Below are positions 1 through 7,759 of a stretch of DNA of 64,000 nt, piece by piece. The stretch lies in contig CAVZCV010000006.1 in assembly GCA_963773875.1 (NCBI GenBank), positions 186,001-250,000 on the forward strand, given 5' to 3'. The stretch comes from CAVTYH01 sp963773875 (GTDB taxonomy: Bacteria; Planctomycetota; Planctomycetia; Pirellulales; JADZDJ01). Both the position numbers and the translations under genes were made by a program. The notes beneath the pieces are model-generated. The model was not told the origin of the DNA. It did no database searches and saw only the letters and a program-made list of their open reading frames with translations. Position 1 is the stretch's first letter. Each line of letters opens with the position of its first letter.

Positions 1-553
1 TCGCCAGGGTGAGATGTCCTGACGTTCGCGTTCCGACACCAATTTGCACCTGACCCGTCACGTTGACATATGAAAAAGTAGCCAAACCTGCGGCATCAAT
101 ATTGCCCTGCGGAGCCGGATTGGCGAGTGCGTTGGTAAGCGAGAGTGCTAGATTCCCTCCGGTTTGGCTAAAACTGCCGCCGCCGGTCAGCGTAACCAAC
201 GTGTCGGTATTCGCAGTGGTTTGACCAATGCTGACGTTGCCGGTGGAAGTAAGTGTTTGTCCAGTAGCGATGGTGAAGACGTATGGACTCGCTGTGTTCG
301 TTGCCGTCAGCGAGCTGACCGAGACGGAGGCTGGAACGCTAATCGCGTAGTTACCGTTGTTGGCATCGCTGAATGCAACGTCATCGCCACTCGTGAATGC
401 CACCGTACCGGTGTTCCAATTGAGTTGGACGGTGTCCCAGGTGGTGCCGTTACCGATGCCGCCATTGTTCCAAACGATGCTTGCGGCCGGCGTGGAAGTT
501 GCGGCAAAACCAATTGCAGCGAGCGCCCCGACGCTAACAGAAAATCGGCGCAA
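1..553 (-). CDS. Secreted beta-strand-repeat (autotransporter-associated-like) protein, N-terminal part
   Basis: Runs off the left edge. A TTG start at 553 opens a frame beginning MRRFSVSVGALAAIGFAATS, a good Sec signal peptide, followed after the cleavage region by SIVWNNGGIGNGTTWDT and stretches such as GDDVAFSDANNGNYAI, SVSSLTATN and LTGGGSFSQTGGNL. Short Gly/Thr/Asn-rich beta-strand repeats of this kind are typical of large planctomycete surface proteins that usually end in a PEP-CTERM or dockerin module. No stop occurs in 184 codons. GGGG lies about 9 nt before the TTG. No ATG start gives this frame, so the TTG start is chosen from the signal peptide. Function beyond a surface or extracellular location is unknown. 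Confidence 0.75.
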   Translation of the reverse strand, partial: MRRFSVSVGALAAIGFAATSTPAASIVWNNGGIGNGTTWDTVQLNWNTGTVAFTSGDDVAFSDANNGNYAISVPASVSVSSLTATNTASPYVFTIATGQTLTSTGNVSIGQTTANTDTLVTLTGGGSFSQTGGNLALSLTNALANPAPQGNIDAAGLATFSYVNVTGQVQIGVGTRTSGHLTLA

Positions 554-798
554 AAAAAGTCCCCGGTGTCATCTGAATCCCCCTCAAAGATGCGCGTCAA
601 AGTTGAATCCCACCCGCCAGCGCGTAACCCTACCCGTACATATGGCGGTGTCCAGATTATAGTTAGCCGAACGACGGAATCAATAATTGGTCACCGCCTA
701 AATTGGACGGTCCGAAAAAGGGCGGCTGGTGGGGTGTTTGCCCCGGGCTTCACTTGTGTCACCGTTGGATCATCAGCGCATAGCAGCGCTAGTATCGG

Positions 799-917
799 TC
801 AACTGAGCTGACTATCTCGCCTAAAGGCCATCGTGAAACCGTCGATCAGCGAAACCTGCCGCGTGCCCTCAAGCGACAATTGCCCCGTCACGTACAGTTG
901 ATCCCGCGCGTCACGGG
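799..917 (-). pseudogene. Remnant of a secreted beta-strand protein C-terminal region
   Basis: A short minus-strand frame, closed by stops on both sides, reads DQLYVTGQLSLEGTRQVSLI then DGF. In planctomycete surface proteins this type of sequence (x-QLxVTGxLxLxGTLxVSLIDGF) lies just before the end of the beta-strand passenger region. Here it has no start and breaks up after DGF. I infer a degraded fragment of a gene like the one at the left edge. It is too short to exclude chance. Confidence 0.35.
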
Positions 918-960
918 AAGGTAAACATCAGACCAAACTTTCACAACCGAAATCCGATCA

Positions 961-994
961 GCCCAGCCTGCCCGTGAATCGGGACAGGCTGGGC
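961..994 (-). terminator. Hairpin downstream of the sigma-like gene
   Basis: GCCCAGCCTG and CAGGCTGGGC form a 10-bp stem, with a CCCG/CGGG extension interrupted by one bulged base. It lies about 30 nt past the stop of the minus-strand gene 1024-1650. There is no U-tract, so this is a possible factor-assisted or RNA-end hairpin and not a classic intrinsic terminator. Confidence 0.45.
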
Positions 995-1023
995 CGCGAG
1001 AGATCACTTGATCTTCCAGTCGA

Positions 1024-1650
1024 TCAGGCCGCACAGCCGCCCGGTAGTGTCCCCGCCTGGAACTGCTCCCAATGAATCCGGAACCAAGCGCGGAGTTGGC
1101 TGACCCGGCCTGCAGTCAAACCGAATCGTTGGGCCACGGCACTGGTTTGCTCGCCCAGCGCCAGCGCTCGCGCGATCCGCCGGTTCCGCGGCGAGAGACT
1201 GCGAAACCAATCCGCCAGATCCAGGCGCGCCGCGGCCGTTTCGGCCGGACCGGCGCGCCGATCTTCGTATAACATTAGGTTCAAGCCAGCGGTCCGCTCG
1301 GGATGTGCTGCGAACCGTGGGTTCGTCGGACCCGAGGCGCAACGCGCTATCGGCGACATGATGTCCTGGGCGTTCTGGCGGCAGCCGACACGCCGACCGG
1401 CACGAACTTGGCGAATCGCATAGTCGCCCAGCGGAGTTGGATAGGCCACTGCCTCATTGCCTTGTCGCACCAGCCGGACGAACATGGCGTAGGCCAAGGC
1501 AATAACTTCCTGGGTCAGTTCGGCACGAGCTTCGGCCCCCGCACTCCGAAAGGCCCGCAAAGCTTGCCGACGAATCTGCGGCAGCATCGCCAGAAATCGC
1601 TGCTGCACGAACTGTGTCTCTTCGGAAACTTTTCTCAACATCGCGATCAT
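1024..1650 (-). CDS. Sigma-70-like / HTH protein of planctomycete mobile elements
   Basis: About 208 residues from the ATG at 1650, which follows a GAGGAGGTG ribosome-binding site; a longer frame to 1722 has no such site. Residues ~20-80 are helical (RQALRAFRSAGAEARAELTQ), followed by an Arg-rich middle (RQVRAGRRVGCRQNAQDIMS). The C-terminal ~60 residues resemble sigma region 4 or a helix-turn-helix: LADWFRSLSPRNRRIARALA, then TSAVAQRFGLTAGRVSQLR. Proteins of this layout, which I recall as common cargo of planctomycete integrative elements, are often annotated sigma-70-like. Whether it directs RNA polymerase is not known. An adjacent plasmid-type gene (1778-2063) and a recombinase remnant (to 4774) fit a mobile-element origin. 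Confidence 0.65.
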   Translation of the reverse strand: MIAMLRKVSEETQFVQQRFLAMLPQIRRQALRAFRSAGAEARAELTQEVIALAYAMFVRLVRQGNEAVAYPTPLGDYAIRQVRAGRRVGCRQNAQDIMSPIARCASGPTNPRFAAHPERTAGLNLMLYEDRRAGPAETAAARLDLADWFRSLSPRNRRIARALALGEQTSAVAQRFGLTAGRVSQLRAWFRIHWEQFQAGTLPGGCAA

Positions 1651-1656
1651 GGGCAC

Positions 1657-1714
1657 CTCCTCATGAGCTGAGGACCGCCCGCGGGGCGGTCCTGTTAGAA
1701 AACAGAACCGCCCC
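1657..1714 (-). promoter_or_regulatory. Overlapping, mutually exclusive leader hairpins upstream of 1024-1650
   Basis: Three dyads crowd the 5' leader. One pairs 1683-1690 and 1692-1696 with 1701-1705 and 1707-1714 (GGGGCGGT.CTGTT / AACAG.ACCGCCCC). A second pairs GGACCGCCC (1672-1680) with GGGCGGTCC (1684-1692), using the same GGGCGGT arm, so both cannot form together. A third, CCTCA..TGAGG (1660-1674), lies against the ribosome-binding site. The arrangement resembles an attenuator or translational switch; this is inferred from pairing only. Confidence 0.4.
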
Positions 1715-1777
1715 GGCAACACGCCAAGGCGTTAATTCAAGCCAGACTCCGCACGACCGATATGTCGTGGACGTCCA

Positions 1778-2063
1778 TCAATAATCCTCGGGCAGCAAAA
1801 CGCAGGTGGAGGCTCGCAGGCTATCATCACCAGCTGCCTCCGTAATGACCCAGATTTTCAAGCCCAATGTCGTCTCGTAGGCCGGCAACAATCGGGCGCC
1901 GTTTTGCAGTGCCTCTTCGTTGGCACGCTGATCGTCCAGGCTTACGATTCCCCAGTCGCCAATCACGTGGCGATTCAAAAATTCATCAGACCTCTGCCCT
2001 GAATCTTCCAGCGCGCCGAGCGCCGCGGGGTGGCTACGTTTGCCCCATGCTGAACTTATGCAT
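1778..2063 (-). pseudogene. Plasmid-type small protein (family sometimes named 'type I restriction subunit M'), frameshifted
   Basis: ATG at 2063 follows a strong AGGAGG site and begins MHKFSMGQT, then hits TAG. The remainder lies in another frame: AALGALEDSGQRSDEFLNRH, then VIGDWG, LDDQRANEEALQNGARLLPA, LKIWVITEA and ending TCVLLPEDY. The known family runs MHKFxxGxxVATPxALxALExSG...FLxRHxxGDWG...LLPxEY, about 95 residues. Restoring two bases near 2030-2037 (one after ACG, one in the C run) would give the complete family sequence. Members are common on plasmids and integrative elements; their biochemical role is not established, and the restriction name is a database habit, not evidence. Confidence 0.6.
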
Positions 2064-2123
2064 GGTGCCCTCCTGTTGTTTGGTTGTGTGCGGACTCCGA
2101 CGACATGTATCACGGCAATGAAA

Positions 2124-2167
2124 ACGCCCTGGTGCCATCCACGGTCAAGCGGATGGACTCAGGGCGT
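2124..2167. repeat. Nested inverted repeat between divergent genes
   Basis: ACGCCCT (2124-2130) pairs with AGGGCGT (2161-2167), and CCATCC (2135-2140) with GGATGG (2151-2156). It sits between the minus-strand gene starting at 2063 and the plus-strand macro-domain gene. It could be a leader structure or an operator; no further evidence is visible. Confidence 0.35.
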
Positions 2168-2332
2168 GGGGAGCGACCGTCGTTGGCTCGAAGCTAGCCG
2201 GACGCTCCCAGGAGATATGACACGTTTGGCGGGATTTTTTAGTGCTCGGAGGAAAACACCGCCGCTACAATCAACGATTGTCGCACGGTGCCGAATATCG
2301 CAGATCAACAATCAACCACCTGGGCTGCCGTC

Positions 2333-2848
2333 ATGGTCCCCGTGAAAATCTCAGCCCAGCTCGTCGATATCACCACGCTGGCCATCGACGCGATCGTCAA
2401 TGCCGCGAACGAAGAGTTGACACCAGGCGGCGGTGTGTGCGGCGCGATCCACCGCGCCGCCGGGCCAGAGCTGGCCAGCGCCTGCCGCGAACTTGGCTTC
2501 TGTCCAACCGGCGAGGCGCGAATCACTCCGGGATTTAAGCTGCCCGCCCGCTTCGTGATCCATGCCGTCGGCCCGATTTGGCGAGGCGGCTCGGCGGGAG
2601 AGGCCGAACAATTGGCAGCCGTGTATCGAGCCGCATTGGAGTTAGCCCAGGAGCATGGGCTCAAGAGCATTGCGTTTCCAGCGATCAGCACCGGGATCTA
2701 TGGTTATCCGCTCGAAGCCGCGACCAACATTGCCGTGTCCACGATCCGCGCAGGACTATTGATCCCATCAAGCATCGACTGGGTCGTCTTTGCCTGTTTC
2801 GGCCCAGAGATTTTGGAGGCCTATCGGCGCGCTGCAGTTACGGCTTAA
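2333..2848 (+). CDS. Macro-domain protein (O-acetyl-ADP-ribose deacetylase type)
   Basis: About 171 residues. Macro domains bind ADP-ribose, and the MacroD/YmdB class removes the acyl group from O-acetyl-ADP-ribose or hydrolyses mono-ADP-ribosyl-protein. Class motifs are present: QLVDITTLAIDAIVNAANEE near the N-terminus, the glycine-rich binding loop TPGGGVCGAIHRAAG, and the second loop AISTGIYGYPLEAA. The domain fills the protein, which matches the family's usual size. The frame is open from 2288, but the ATG at 2333 puts the first strand where the family usually starts. It precedes the PAP2 gene on the same strand with only ~10 bp between them, so co-transcription is likely. Cytosolic. Confidence 0.9.
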   Translation: MVPVKISAQLVDITTLAIDAIVNAANEELTPGGGVCGAIHRAAGPELASACRELGFCPTGEARITPGFKLPARFVIHAVGPIWRGGSAGEAEQLAAVYRAALELAQEHGLKSIAFPAISTGIYGYPLEAATNIAVSTIRAGLLIPSSIDWVVFACFGPEILEAYRRAAVTA

Positions 2849-2858
2849 TGTTCAGCAG

Positions 2859-3665
2859 ATGCGAATAGCTATGGCCGCCTCCGACAAGCCGCCGCCTTCC
2901 AAACCCAGATCGCCAGGTCCGACTCGCCGCGCAGTCACAGCGGCCTTTAAGGTCGTGCATTCCGCGCTCGATTGGATCGGCGGGCATGAATTGGTCGTGA
3001 TGATGCTCCTGTTAGTCGCCGCGCTGGCCATTTGGGCTTTTGTCATGATCGCGGAGCAAGTGCAGGCCGGTGCGACGTCGCGGTTTGATGAGTGGGTGGT
3101 GCGGGCCTTGCGCCAACCCGACGATCCATCCAAACCCATTGGCCCGCCATGGCTAGCTGAGGTAGGCCGCGATCTTACGGCCCTGGGAGGCGTGGCGGTC
3201 CTGACGCTGCTGACTCTGACCGTAGTGGGATATCTGTGGCTCAGACGGATGTATGGAGCCATGTGGTTGATTGTGGCCGCTGCCACAGGCGGCTTCGTGG
3301 TGACCAGCGTCCTCAAGAATTGGTTCGATCGGCCGCGGCCGAATGTCGTGCCGCACCTATCCATCGTTTCTACCAGTTCGTTCCCCAGCGGCCATTCGAT
3401 GCTGGCCGCGACAGTCTACTTGACGCTGGGGGCTTTGCTCGGGAGATTCGTCCGAGAACGTCGTCTGCGAGCTTATTTCCTGATCGTGGCGCTGGTGCTG
3501 ACATTGCTTGTCGGCGTGAGCCGCGTCTACATGGGCGTGCATTATCCGACCGATGTGTTGGCGGGCTGGACAGCTGGCCTGGCGTGGGCGCTGGTTTGCT
3601 GGCTAGTCGCTCGGGCGTTGCAGCAGCGCGGACGTGTGGAGCAGGACGCGGTTGACTCCGTCTAG
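2859..3665 (+). CDS. PAP2-family membrane phosphatase
   Basis: About 268 residues. PAP2 enzymes dephosphorylate lipid phosphates such as phosphatidic acid or undecaprenyl diphosphate at the membrane. All three catalytic signatures are visible: KNWFDRPRP (K-x6-RP), SFPSGHSM (PSGH) and SRVYMGVHYPTD (SR-x5-H-x3-D). Hydrophobic spans include LVVMMLLLVAALAIWAFVMI, VAVLTLLTLTVVGYLW and several around the signatures, consistent with a polytopic protein with an N-terminal cytosolic, Pro-rich tail. Alternative starts are 2871 and 2790; 2859 is a compromise. It follows the macro-domain gene closely. The substrate cannot be read from the sequence. Confidence 0.9.
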   Translation: MRIAMAASDKPPPSKPRSPGPTRRAVTAAFKVVHSALDWIGGHELVVMMLLLVAALAIWAFVMIAEQVQAGATSRFDEWVVRALRQPDDPSKPIGPPWLAEVGRDLTALGGVAVLTLLTLTVVGYLWLRRMYGAMWLIVAAATGGFVVTSVLKNWFDRPRPNVVPHLSIVSTSSFPSGHSMLAATVYLTLGALLGRFVRERRLRAYFLIVALVLTLLVGVSRVYMGVHYPTDVLAGWTAGLAWALVCWLVARALQQRGRVEQDAVDSV

Positions 3666-3854
3666 AATCCTGTTCCGCAACCTCAGTTTCGCTTCCTTAC
3701 AGCCCATAGCTATATTGGTCTCGACATTGCGGATGTTACCAAAACTGTTACCAGAACGCTGCATCGAGCACCCGCCGAAGTGCCAAACGCCGATGGCCGG
3801 CAGTCGTTTTTCTCGGCATTCACGCGGGATTCAATACGTGTTTACAACCCATCG

Positions 3855-3900
3855 CCGGATTGCAAATCCGCCATCGTCGGTTCGACTCCGACCGGCGCCT
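3855..3900 (+). other. 3' half of a tRNA-Cys(GCA) gene, attachment-site remnant
   Basis: The anticodon arm (CCGGA TTGCAAA TCCGC), variable bases, a perfect T arm (GTCGG TTCGACT CCGAC) and the 3' acceptor strand CGGCGCC plus discriminator T are all present. Upstream there is no matching GGCGCCG acceptor strand or D arm, so this is a half tRNA. Tyrosine recombinases commonly use tRNA 3' halves as attachment cores, and the 3' end of a recombinase remnant reads directly into this fragment from the other strand. Confidence 0.7.
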
Positions 3901-3905
3901 CTCTC

Positions 3906-3935
3906 GCCACCGTTCGCCAACGGTGGCTTTTTATT
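3906..3935 (+). terminator. Intrinsic terminator after the tRNA-Cys fragment
   Basis: GCCACCGTT / AACGGTGGC form a 9-bp stem with a 4-nt loop (3906-3927), followed directly by TTTTTATT. It is one of the few classic rho-independent terminators in the window and is positioned as for a tRNA transcript. Confidence 0.75.
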
Positions 3936-4774
3936 GCCAACTCCGCATACGGTAACGCTTTGCCCCGCGGTGCATCATCGATAGGCATTTCGCCATCGCT
4001 CGCCGTCGATTCTCGATTCTCGCCACCAATCGCCGCCCAACTGCTGCCGATTTTGCTGCCGCGCTCCAATGACGTAACGTGTTTGCCATCGATTCCCGTT
4101 GCCGCCATTGTTGCGGGTTGATCATCGGGCTTCGTGCTGTCGAGGTGAGGCAATGATTCAAGCGCGGACGCCACATCGTGCAACCGAGTGTGTGAATAGG
4201 GCCCGATCGTGAGTGTCGGCGTCGAATGGCGGGCAAGCGCCTGGGCCACTTTGACTGAAGCGCCACCGGGCACGATGCCGCTAATGAACGTGTGGCGTGT
4301 CGAATGAAAATCAGCCATTTCTCCCGTGACGTTTCAATACCGCAGAAAATCGGATTTGCAGCGCGCTTGCCGTTCTTCGTCGTTTCGCGCCGCTGCAATC
4401 CATTCGGCCCGCGCCGCTTTCAAGTCGCTCCGCAGCATCCGCGCGGTGTTGCCAGGCAATGTCGGGAATAGCCCGGCATCGTACGGCAGGTCCGCCAACC
4501 ATGTCCGCAGCAAGTCGGCAAGGTCGCCCCGCAATGGCAGCACGTCGTCACGGCGCCGCTTGCTGTAAGCGGCAGCAACCGCCACCGTGGCCAATTTGGC
4601 GCTGAGGTCGAAACTCTGAGGCGTCAGACTGCGTAGCTCGCCGGCCCGCAAGTCTGCCCCACAAGGAACGCCATCGTGGTGCTGATAGATTCGTGCCGCA
4701 CCGCTGCTTACTCGACGCGTATTGCACCGTGCCCACGCCCAATGCGCAATTGCACGAGCTTGCCGAACGAACAC

Positions 4775-5228
4775 AACTGATAGGCCGTATCTCAGCCGCG
4801 CCGCGGCTCAAAGAGAGCCTGCCTTGATTGGGAGCTTAAGCGATTAAAGCAAGTCGCTGCTCAAGAGATTGTCGAAGTGGCCGTAAGTCGTTAGCTATCT
4901 CAGCATGGATTCCTTGTTTGCCCAACATAATTCGCGTTGCCTTGTGGTCGGTGATTAAGGCAGCTCCAAGTCAGCAAACGGACTGATTCGCAAATCGTTG
5001 CAAGCGCTTTTGAATTACGAACGATCGCAATTCGCGTTCGAAGTCGTGAGTGGCACAGCCGTCGTTTGCCATGCTTCGATAGATCGAGATTAACCCAGGA
5101 ACATCATGGACGTCGGCGCCGTCGGCCAGATTTAAAGCTTCCGCCGCTGGCGATTCATCGAACATGTGAGTTGGCGACGAATGCTACACGGTAGCAAGTG
5201 TGAAAACTGACTTTGCCGCGCCAGGTTC
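4775..5228. other. Non-coding or unrecognised stretch
   Basis: Between the recombinase remnant and cheX. A minus-strand frame at 4971-5165 (64 codons, start MFDESPAAEALNLADG) has no recognisable family and no clear ribosome-binding site. No repeat or RNA gene is seen. Confidence 0.3.
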
Positions 5229-5699
5229 TCAATTGCTTGTAGCACCATCAACGAATCCGACTTCAACCGTTAATGGGCCCCAGGGGGAGTCAAAGGGAAT
5301 GCAGATTGGCGGCACTTTCGAAGGGAATTCCACACAAAAGCATTTGCCAGCAATTACCGTGGGAATGCTCAGACTCATCTCGAATTTTTCCAGCTGCGCT
5401 TTGGCGCCGCCAACCACCATGTTTGCCAATTCGCCCACGGCATCAACTACATCGGGGCCTATCTCCTTTGGTCGCTCGCCAAGAAGCTTTTCCGTAACTG
5501 CAATCGCGGTTGAACGGTTCAGGCTCAGTACGATTGTGCCGCGTGCTTTACCGGTCAGTCCCACGATCCCGCTGACCTCGCACTCCGGATTAAAAGCAGT
5601 CTTGGCAAAAATCTGGCCGCGCGTCAGTTCAATGCCAAGCATTGTGGAAAACACTTTCATCGTCGAAACGATGAACGGATTGATGTATTCGACTTTCAT
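5229..5699 (-). CDS. CheX-like chemotaxis phosphatase
   Basis: 156 residues from the ATG at 5699 (MKVEYINPFIVSTMKVFSTM), which matches the normal start of the CheC/CheX/FliY family; the frame is open further upstream without family similarity. CheX dephosphorylates CheY-P using an E-x-x-N signature, seen here as GELANMV (Glu90, Asn93). The protein has the single-signature CheX layout with TRGQIFAKT, EVSGIVGL and GTIVLSLNRSTAIAV strands. It lies 81 bp downstream of cheY on the same strand, so the pair probably works together as receiver and phosphatase. No CheA, CheW or flagellar gene is nearby, so the input is unknown. A weak ribosome-binding site precedes the start. Confidence 0.85.
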   Translation of the reverse strand: MKVEYINPFIVSTMKVFSTMLGIELTRGQIFAKTAFNPECEVSGIVGLTGKARGTIVLSLNRSTAIAVTEKLLGERPKEIGPDVVDAVGELANMVVGGAKAQLEKFEMSLSIPTVIAGKCFCVEFPSKVPPICIPFDSPWGPLTVEVGFVDGATSN

Positions 5700-5780
5700 G
5701 GGGAGAAATGAGCGATTGTCTTGTGGCAGGAATCTCGTGGTCTGATGTGAAATAAGAGAGCACCAGACAACCAAACACCT

Positions 5781-6152
5781 TCAACATGCGGCCGGCGCGT
5801 ATTTGTCCAATTTTTCGCGGAGAGCTTCGGTCGTAAACGGCTTTACAAGGTAATCGTTGACGCCCGCTTGAACCGCATCGAGCACCCGGGCACGTTCGGC
5901 TTCCGTCGTGATCATAAAGATCGGCACTTTGCTACCCCGTTCACGGATCGCCTTCACAACTTCCAAGCCAGTCTTGCCGGGCATGTTCCAATCTGTAATC
6001 ACCAGGTCGAACGCATCCTGTTCAAATTTAGCTAGGCAATCGGCGCCATCGCTGGCTTCCACGGTGCCCGTAATGCCCACGGCTTCCAGCGAGCGAATAA
6101 TGATTTTGCGCATCGTTCCAGAATCATCGGCAAGCAAAACTTTTCGGCTCAT
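5781..6152 (-). CDS. CheY-type single-domain response regulator
   Basis: 123 residues, a receiver domain only. The full phosphorylation set is present: acidic pair Asp9-Asp10 (LLADDSGTMRK), phospho-acceptor Asp54 (LVITDWNMPG), Thr82 or Thr83 (MITTEAE) and Lys104 (DYLVKPF). The WNMPG after the acceptor is typical of chemotaxis CheY. GGGG lies about 9 nt before the ATG. It is the first gene of a two-gene unit with the CheX-like phosphatase downstream. It has no output domain and should act by protein contact, with a motor or an enzyme. Confidence 0.9.
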   Translation of the reverse strand: MSRKVLLADDSGTMRKIIIRSLEAVGITGTVEASDGADCLAKFEQDAFDLVITDWNMPGKTGLEVVKAIRERGSKVPIFMITTEAERARVLDAVQAGVNDYLVKPFTTEALREKLDKYAPAAC

Positions 6153-6292
6153 GGGAGTGATCCCCTACGGAAATTTGTATTGCGTCGCCATCACGACGTT
6201 CAGCGAGCAGTTTTGAACACGAAAGAACCATAGTTCACTCCCAGGAGCGCGCGGGGGGCGATCGATCGTTGATCTGCGACCGAGTTGAGGAG

Positions 6293-6309
6293 TGAGACGC
6301 AATGTCTCA
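6293..6309 (-). terminator. Short hairpin downstream of the Fis-type regulator
   Basis: TGAGAC GCAAT GTCTCA, a 6-bp stem about 46 nt past the minus-strand stop at 6355. No clear U-tract, so a weak candidate. Confidence 0.3.
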
Positions 6310-6354
6310 TAAAGTACAGAGAAGCGCAGATCCAACGCCGCGCCTGGCAAGCAT

Positions 6355-6969
6355 CTATTCTTCGTTTTCCGCCAGCATGCGATACAGCGTGCGCCGATGC
6401 ATACCCAATGTTCGGGCGGCCGCTGCTTTGTTGCCATCGCATCGCCAAATGACTTCTTTAAGTAACTGGCGTTCGATTGCTTTGAGATCGCCGACGAGCG
6501 GCACAGTCACGGTTTGCGCGCCTGTTGTGTTGGCGATTTGCTTTTCGCTGGTAGTTTCCGCATCGGATAACGCAACGCCGACAGGCGGACAAGCCGATTT
6601 CTGAGCCTCCGTCCGGGCCCGCTCAAAAGCTGTCAAGATTTTTGAAGTGGTGGCGGGTTTAAAGACATAGTCGCAAACGCCTAGCCGCATCGCCTGCACC
6701 ACTGACTCCGGTGTAGTATCGCCGCTGACAACCACGACGACAATTCTAGGGGAAATTTGCCGAGCGTCGGCAATCAAACTTATTCCGTGGCGGTCCGGCA
6801 GGCGCAATCCGGTAAATAGAAATTGAGGCGTATTCGATTGCAAAGAATTGACGGCGTCGGCGGCTGTATGCGCCAAAATGGCCGTTGCTCCAGCCTGCCG
6901 CAGTGCGCTGGAAACGCAACGACACGCGGCAATATCTTTGTCGACGACCAAGGCAACGGGCATTGCCAT
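6355..6969 (-). CDS. Receiver-Fis (PrrA/ActR-like) response regulator with Asp-to-Gly at the phospho-site
   Basis: 204 residues. The receiver domain (~1-120) has the acidic pocket Asp10/Asp12 (VALVVDKDIA), a Ser in VVVVVSGD and the Lys in DYVFKPA, but where the family has T-D-L-R-L-P the sequence is FLFTGLRLPD, so the phospho-acceptor is Gly54. The C-terminal Fis-type HTH is intact: IERQLLKEVIWRCDGNKAAA, then ARTLGMHRRTLYRML. There is no AAA+ domain, which places it with the short RegA/PrrA/ActR regulators. If the base is right, it cannot be phosphorylated in the usual way and may act constitutively or through ligand or protein contact. It lies 200 bp upstream of cheY on the same strand. Confidence 0.85.
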   Translation of the reverse strand: MAMPVALVVDKDIAACRCVSSALRQAGATAILAHTAADAVNSLQSNTPQFLFTGLRLPDRHGISLIADARQISPRIVVVVVSGDTTPESVVQAMRLGVCDYVFKPATTSKILTAFERARTEAQKSACPPVGVALSDAETTSEKQIANTTGAQTVTVPLVGDLKAIERQLLKEVIWRCDGNKAAAARTLGMHRRTLYRMLAENEE

Positions 6970-7547
6970 GGCACCGCCCTATACAATGTTTGAATGCCAC
7001 TCAATGAAGTAATGCGCTTCGCGTTCGTTCGCCCCTGAACAACGTTTGCACATCGCGAATCATCGGAATTGATGCGGACAAATCGTAAGTCAATTCTAAG
7101 GAATTGCCACGTTGCGCGGGTTTTTTTATACGCGCGACAATTTGTCGCGCCACCCCTTACAAACAAATCCGAAGTATTCGGATGGAGTTTCCGTCGGCTC
7201 GTGAGCGGGCACCACTCGTTTGGTGGGTGCGTGACGCATCGTCACACTTCCGCGACATCCTTCGAAATTTTTTGATTGGCGCGGCTGCGCACAAGTGTGC
7301 GCCAACCTAAGTAATTCCTGTTTGGTTGTCGCGCGGCAATCGTCTGGTCGGTTGCCAGCACACATGGCTCAAACATCCGCCTTCATTTCGGCAAAGGAAC
7401 ACAGCGTGAACGATCAGGTCGACATTGTGCACGAGTTTCTGGTGGAGATGCAACGCGGTCGCCCGGCTTGAGCCCATCTGCAAATAATGTGCGCCGAGTC
7501 GGCGCGACGCCTCCTCCAGCGCTGCGAATTCGCCGACATCAGAATTT
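6970..7547. other. Intergenic stretch with palindromes
   Basis: Holds a 19-bp perfect palindrome GCGCGACAATTTGTCGCGC (7132-7150) preceded by seven Ts, and a hairpin TTGGCGC...GCGCCAA near 7275-7305. A minus-strand frame from about 7558 to 7307 has gene-like codon use (FAALEEASRRLGAHYLQM) but no recognisable family and no firm start, so I do not call it as a gene. Confidence 0.35.
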
Positions 7548-7748
7548 GTGGACGTCACGAGATTGTGGTTGCTTGGCGAAAGGGATTCAGTGGAAGCGAA
7601 TTTCGAAACGATCATTTCCGCTCTGGCCCAAGAGAGCACCACAAAGTATTTAGACTGGACCAATAAAATGCGGCGGAAAGCGATGGCGTCGCTGCTGGCG
7701 GCTGCGGCCGTCGCTCTAGCAGCGATCTGGTTGATTTTCTTTCGATAA
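7548..7748 (+). CDS. Small hypothetical protein with a C-terminal membrane segment
   Basis: A GTG start at 7548 gives 66 residues: VDVTRLWLLGERDSVEANFE, a short helical middle, then a charged hinge NKMRRKAMA and the hydrophobic tail SLLAAAAVALAAIWLIFF followed by Arg and stop. This tail-anchored layout (soluble helix, basic stretch, one membrane helix at the end) looks like a real small membrane or anti-sigma-type protein, but I recognise no family. There is no strong ribosome-binding site, and an opposite-strand frame overlaps its start. It ends just before repeat element copy 1. Confidence 0.35.
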   Translation: MDVTRLWLLGERDSVEANFETIISALAQESTTKYLDWTNKMRRKAMASLLAAAAVALAAIWLIFFR

Positions 7749-7759
7749 AAATCTTCTCC

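Larger units (their letters stand above)
3842..4774 (-). pseudogene. Tyrosine recombinase / phage-type integrase, decayed
   Basis: The catalytic half is recognisable on the minus strand: LRAGELRSLTPQSFDLSAKL (box I Arg), then KRRRDDVLPLRGDLADLLRT, ADFHSTRHTFISG (H-x-x-R) and ALARHSTPTLTIGPYSHTRL (second His and Tyr nucleophile). An in-frame TGA at 4334-4336 splits CKSDFLRY from NVTGEMADFH; one change from CGA would restore Arg. A second break lies near 4660, where the expected MAFLVG is in a different frame from ADLRAGEL. The N-terminal SAM-like/arm-binding domain is missing or scrambled. The conserved protein ends near 4130; downstream the frame reads into the tRNA-Cys half (APVGVEPTMADLQS). 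A relic of an integrative element. Confidence 0.8.

Noticed and set aside
1778..2063. A type I restriction-modification subunit
   Set aside because: The name is often attached to this small protein family, but it has no methylase motifs, and no hsd genes are nearby.
3800..3900. A complete tRNA-Cys gene
   Set aside because: The anticodon arm, T arm and 3' acceptor strand are present, but no 5' acceptor strand or D arm can be found upstream.
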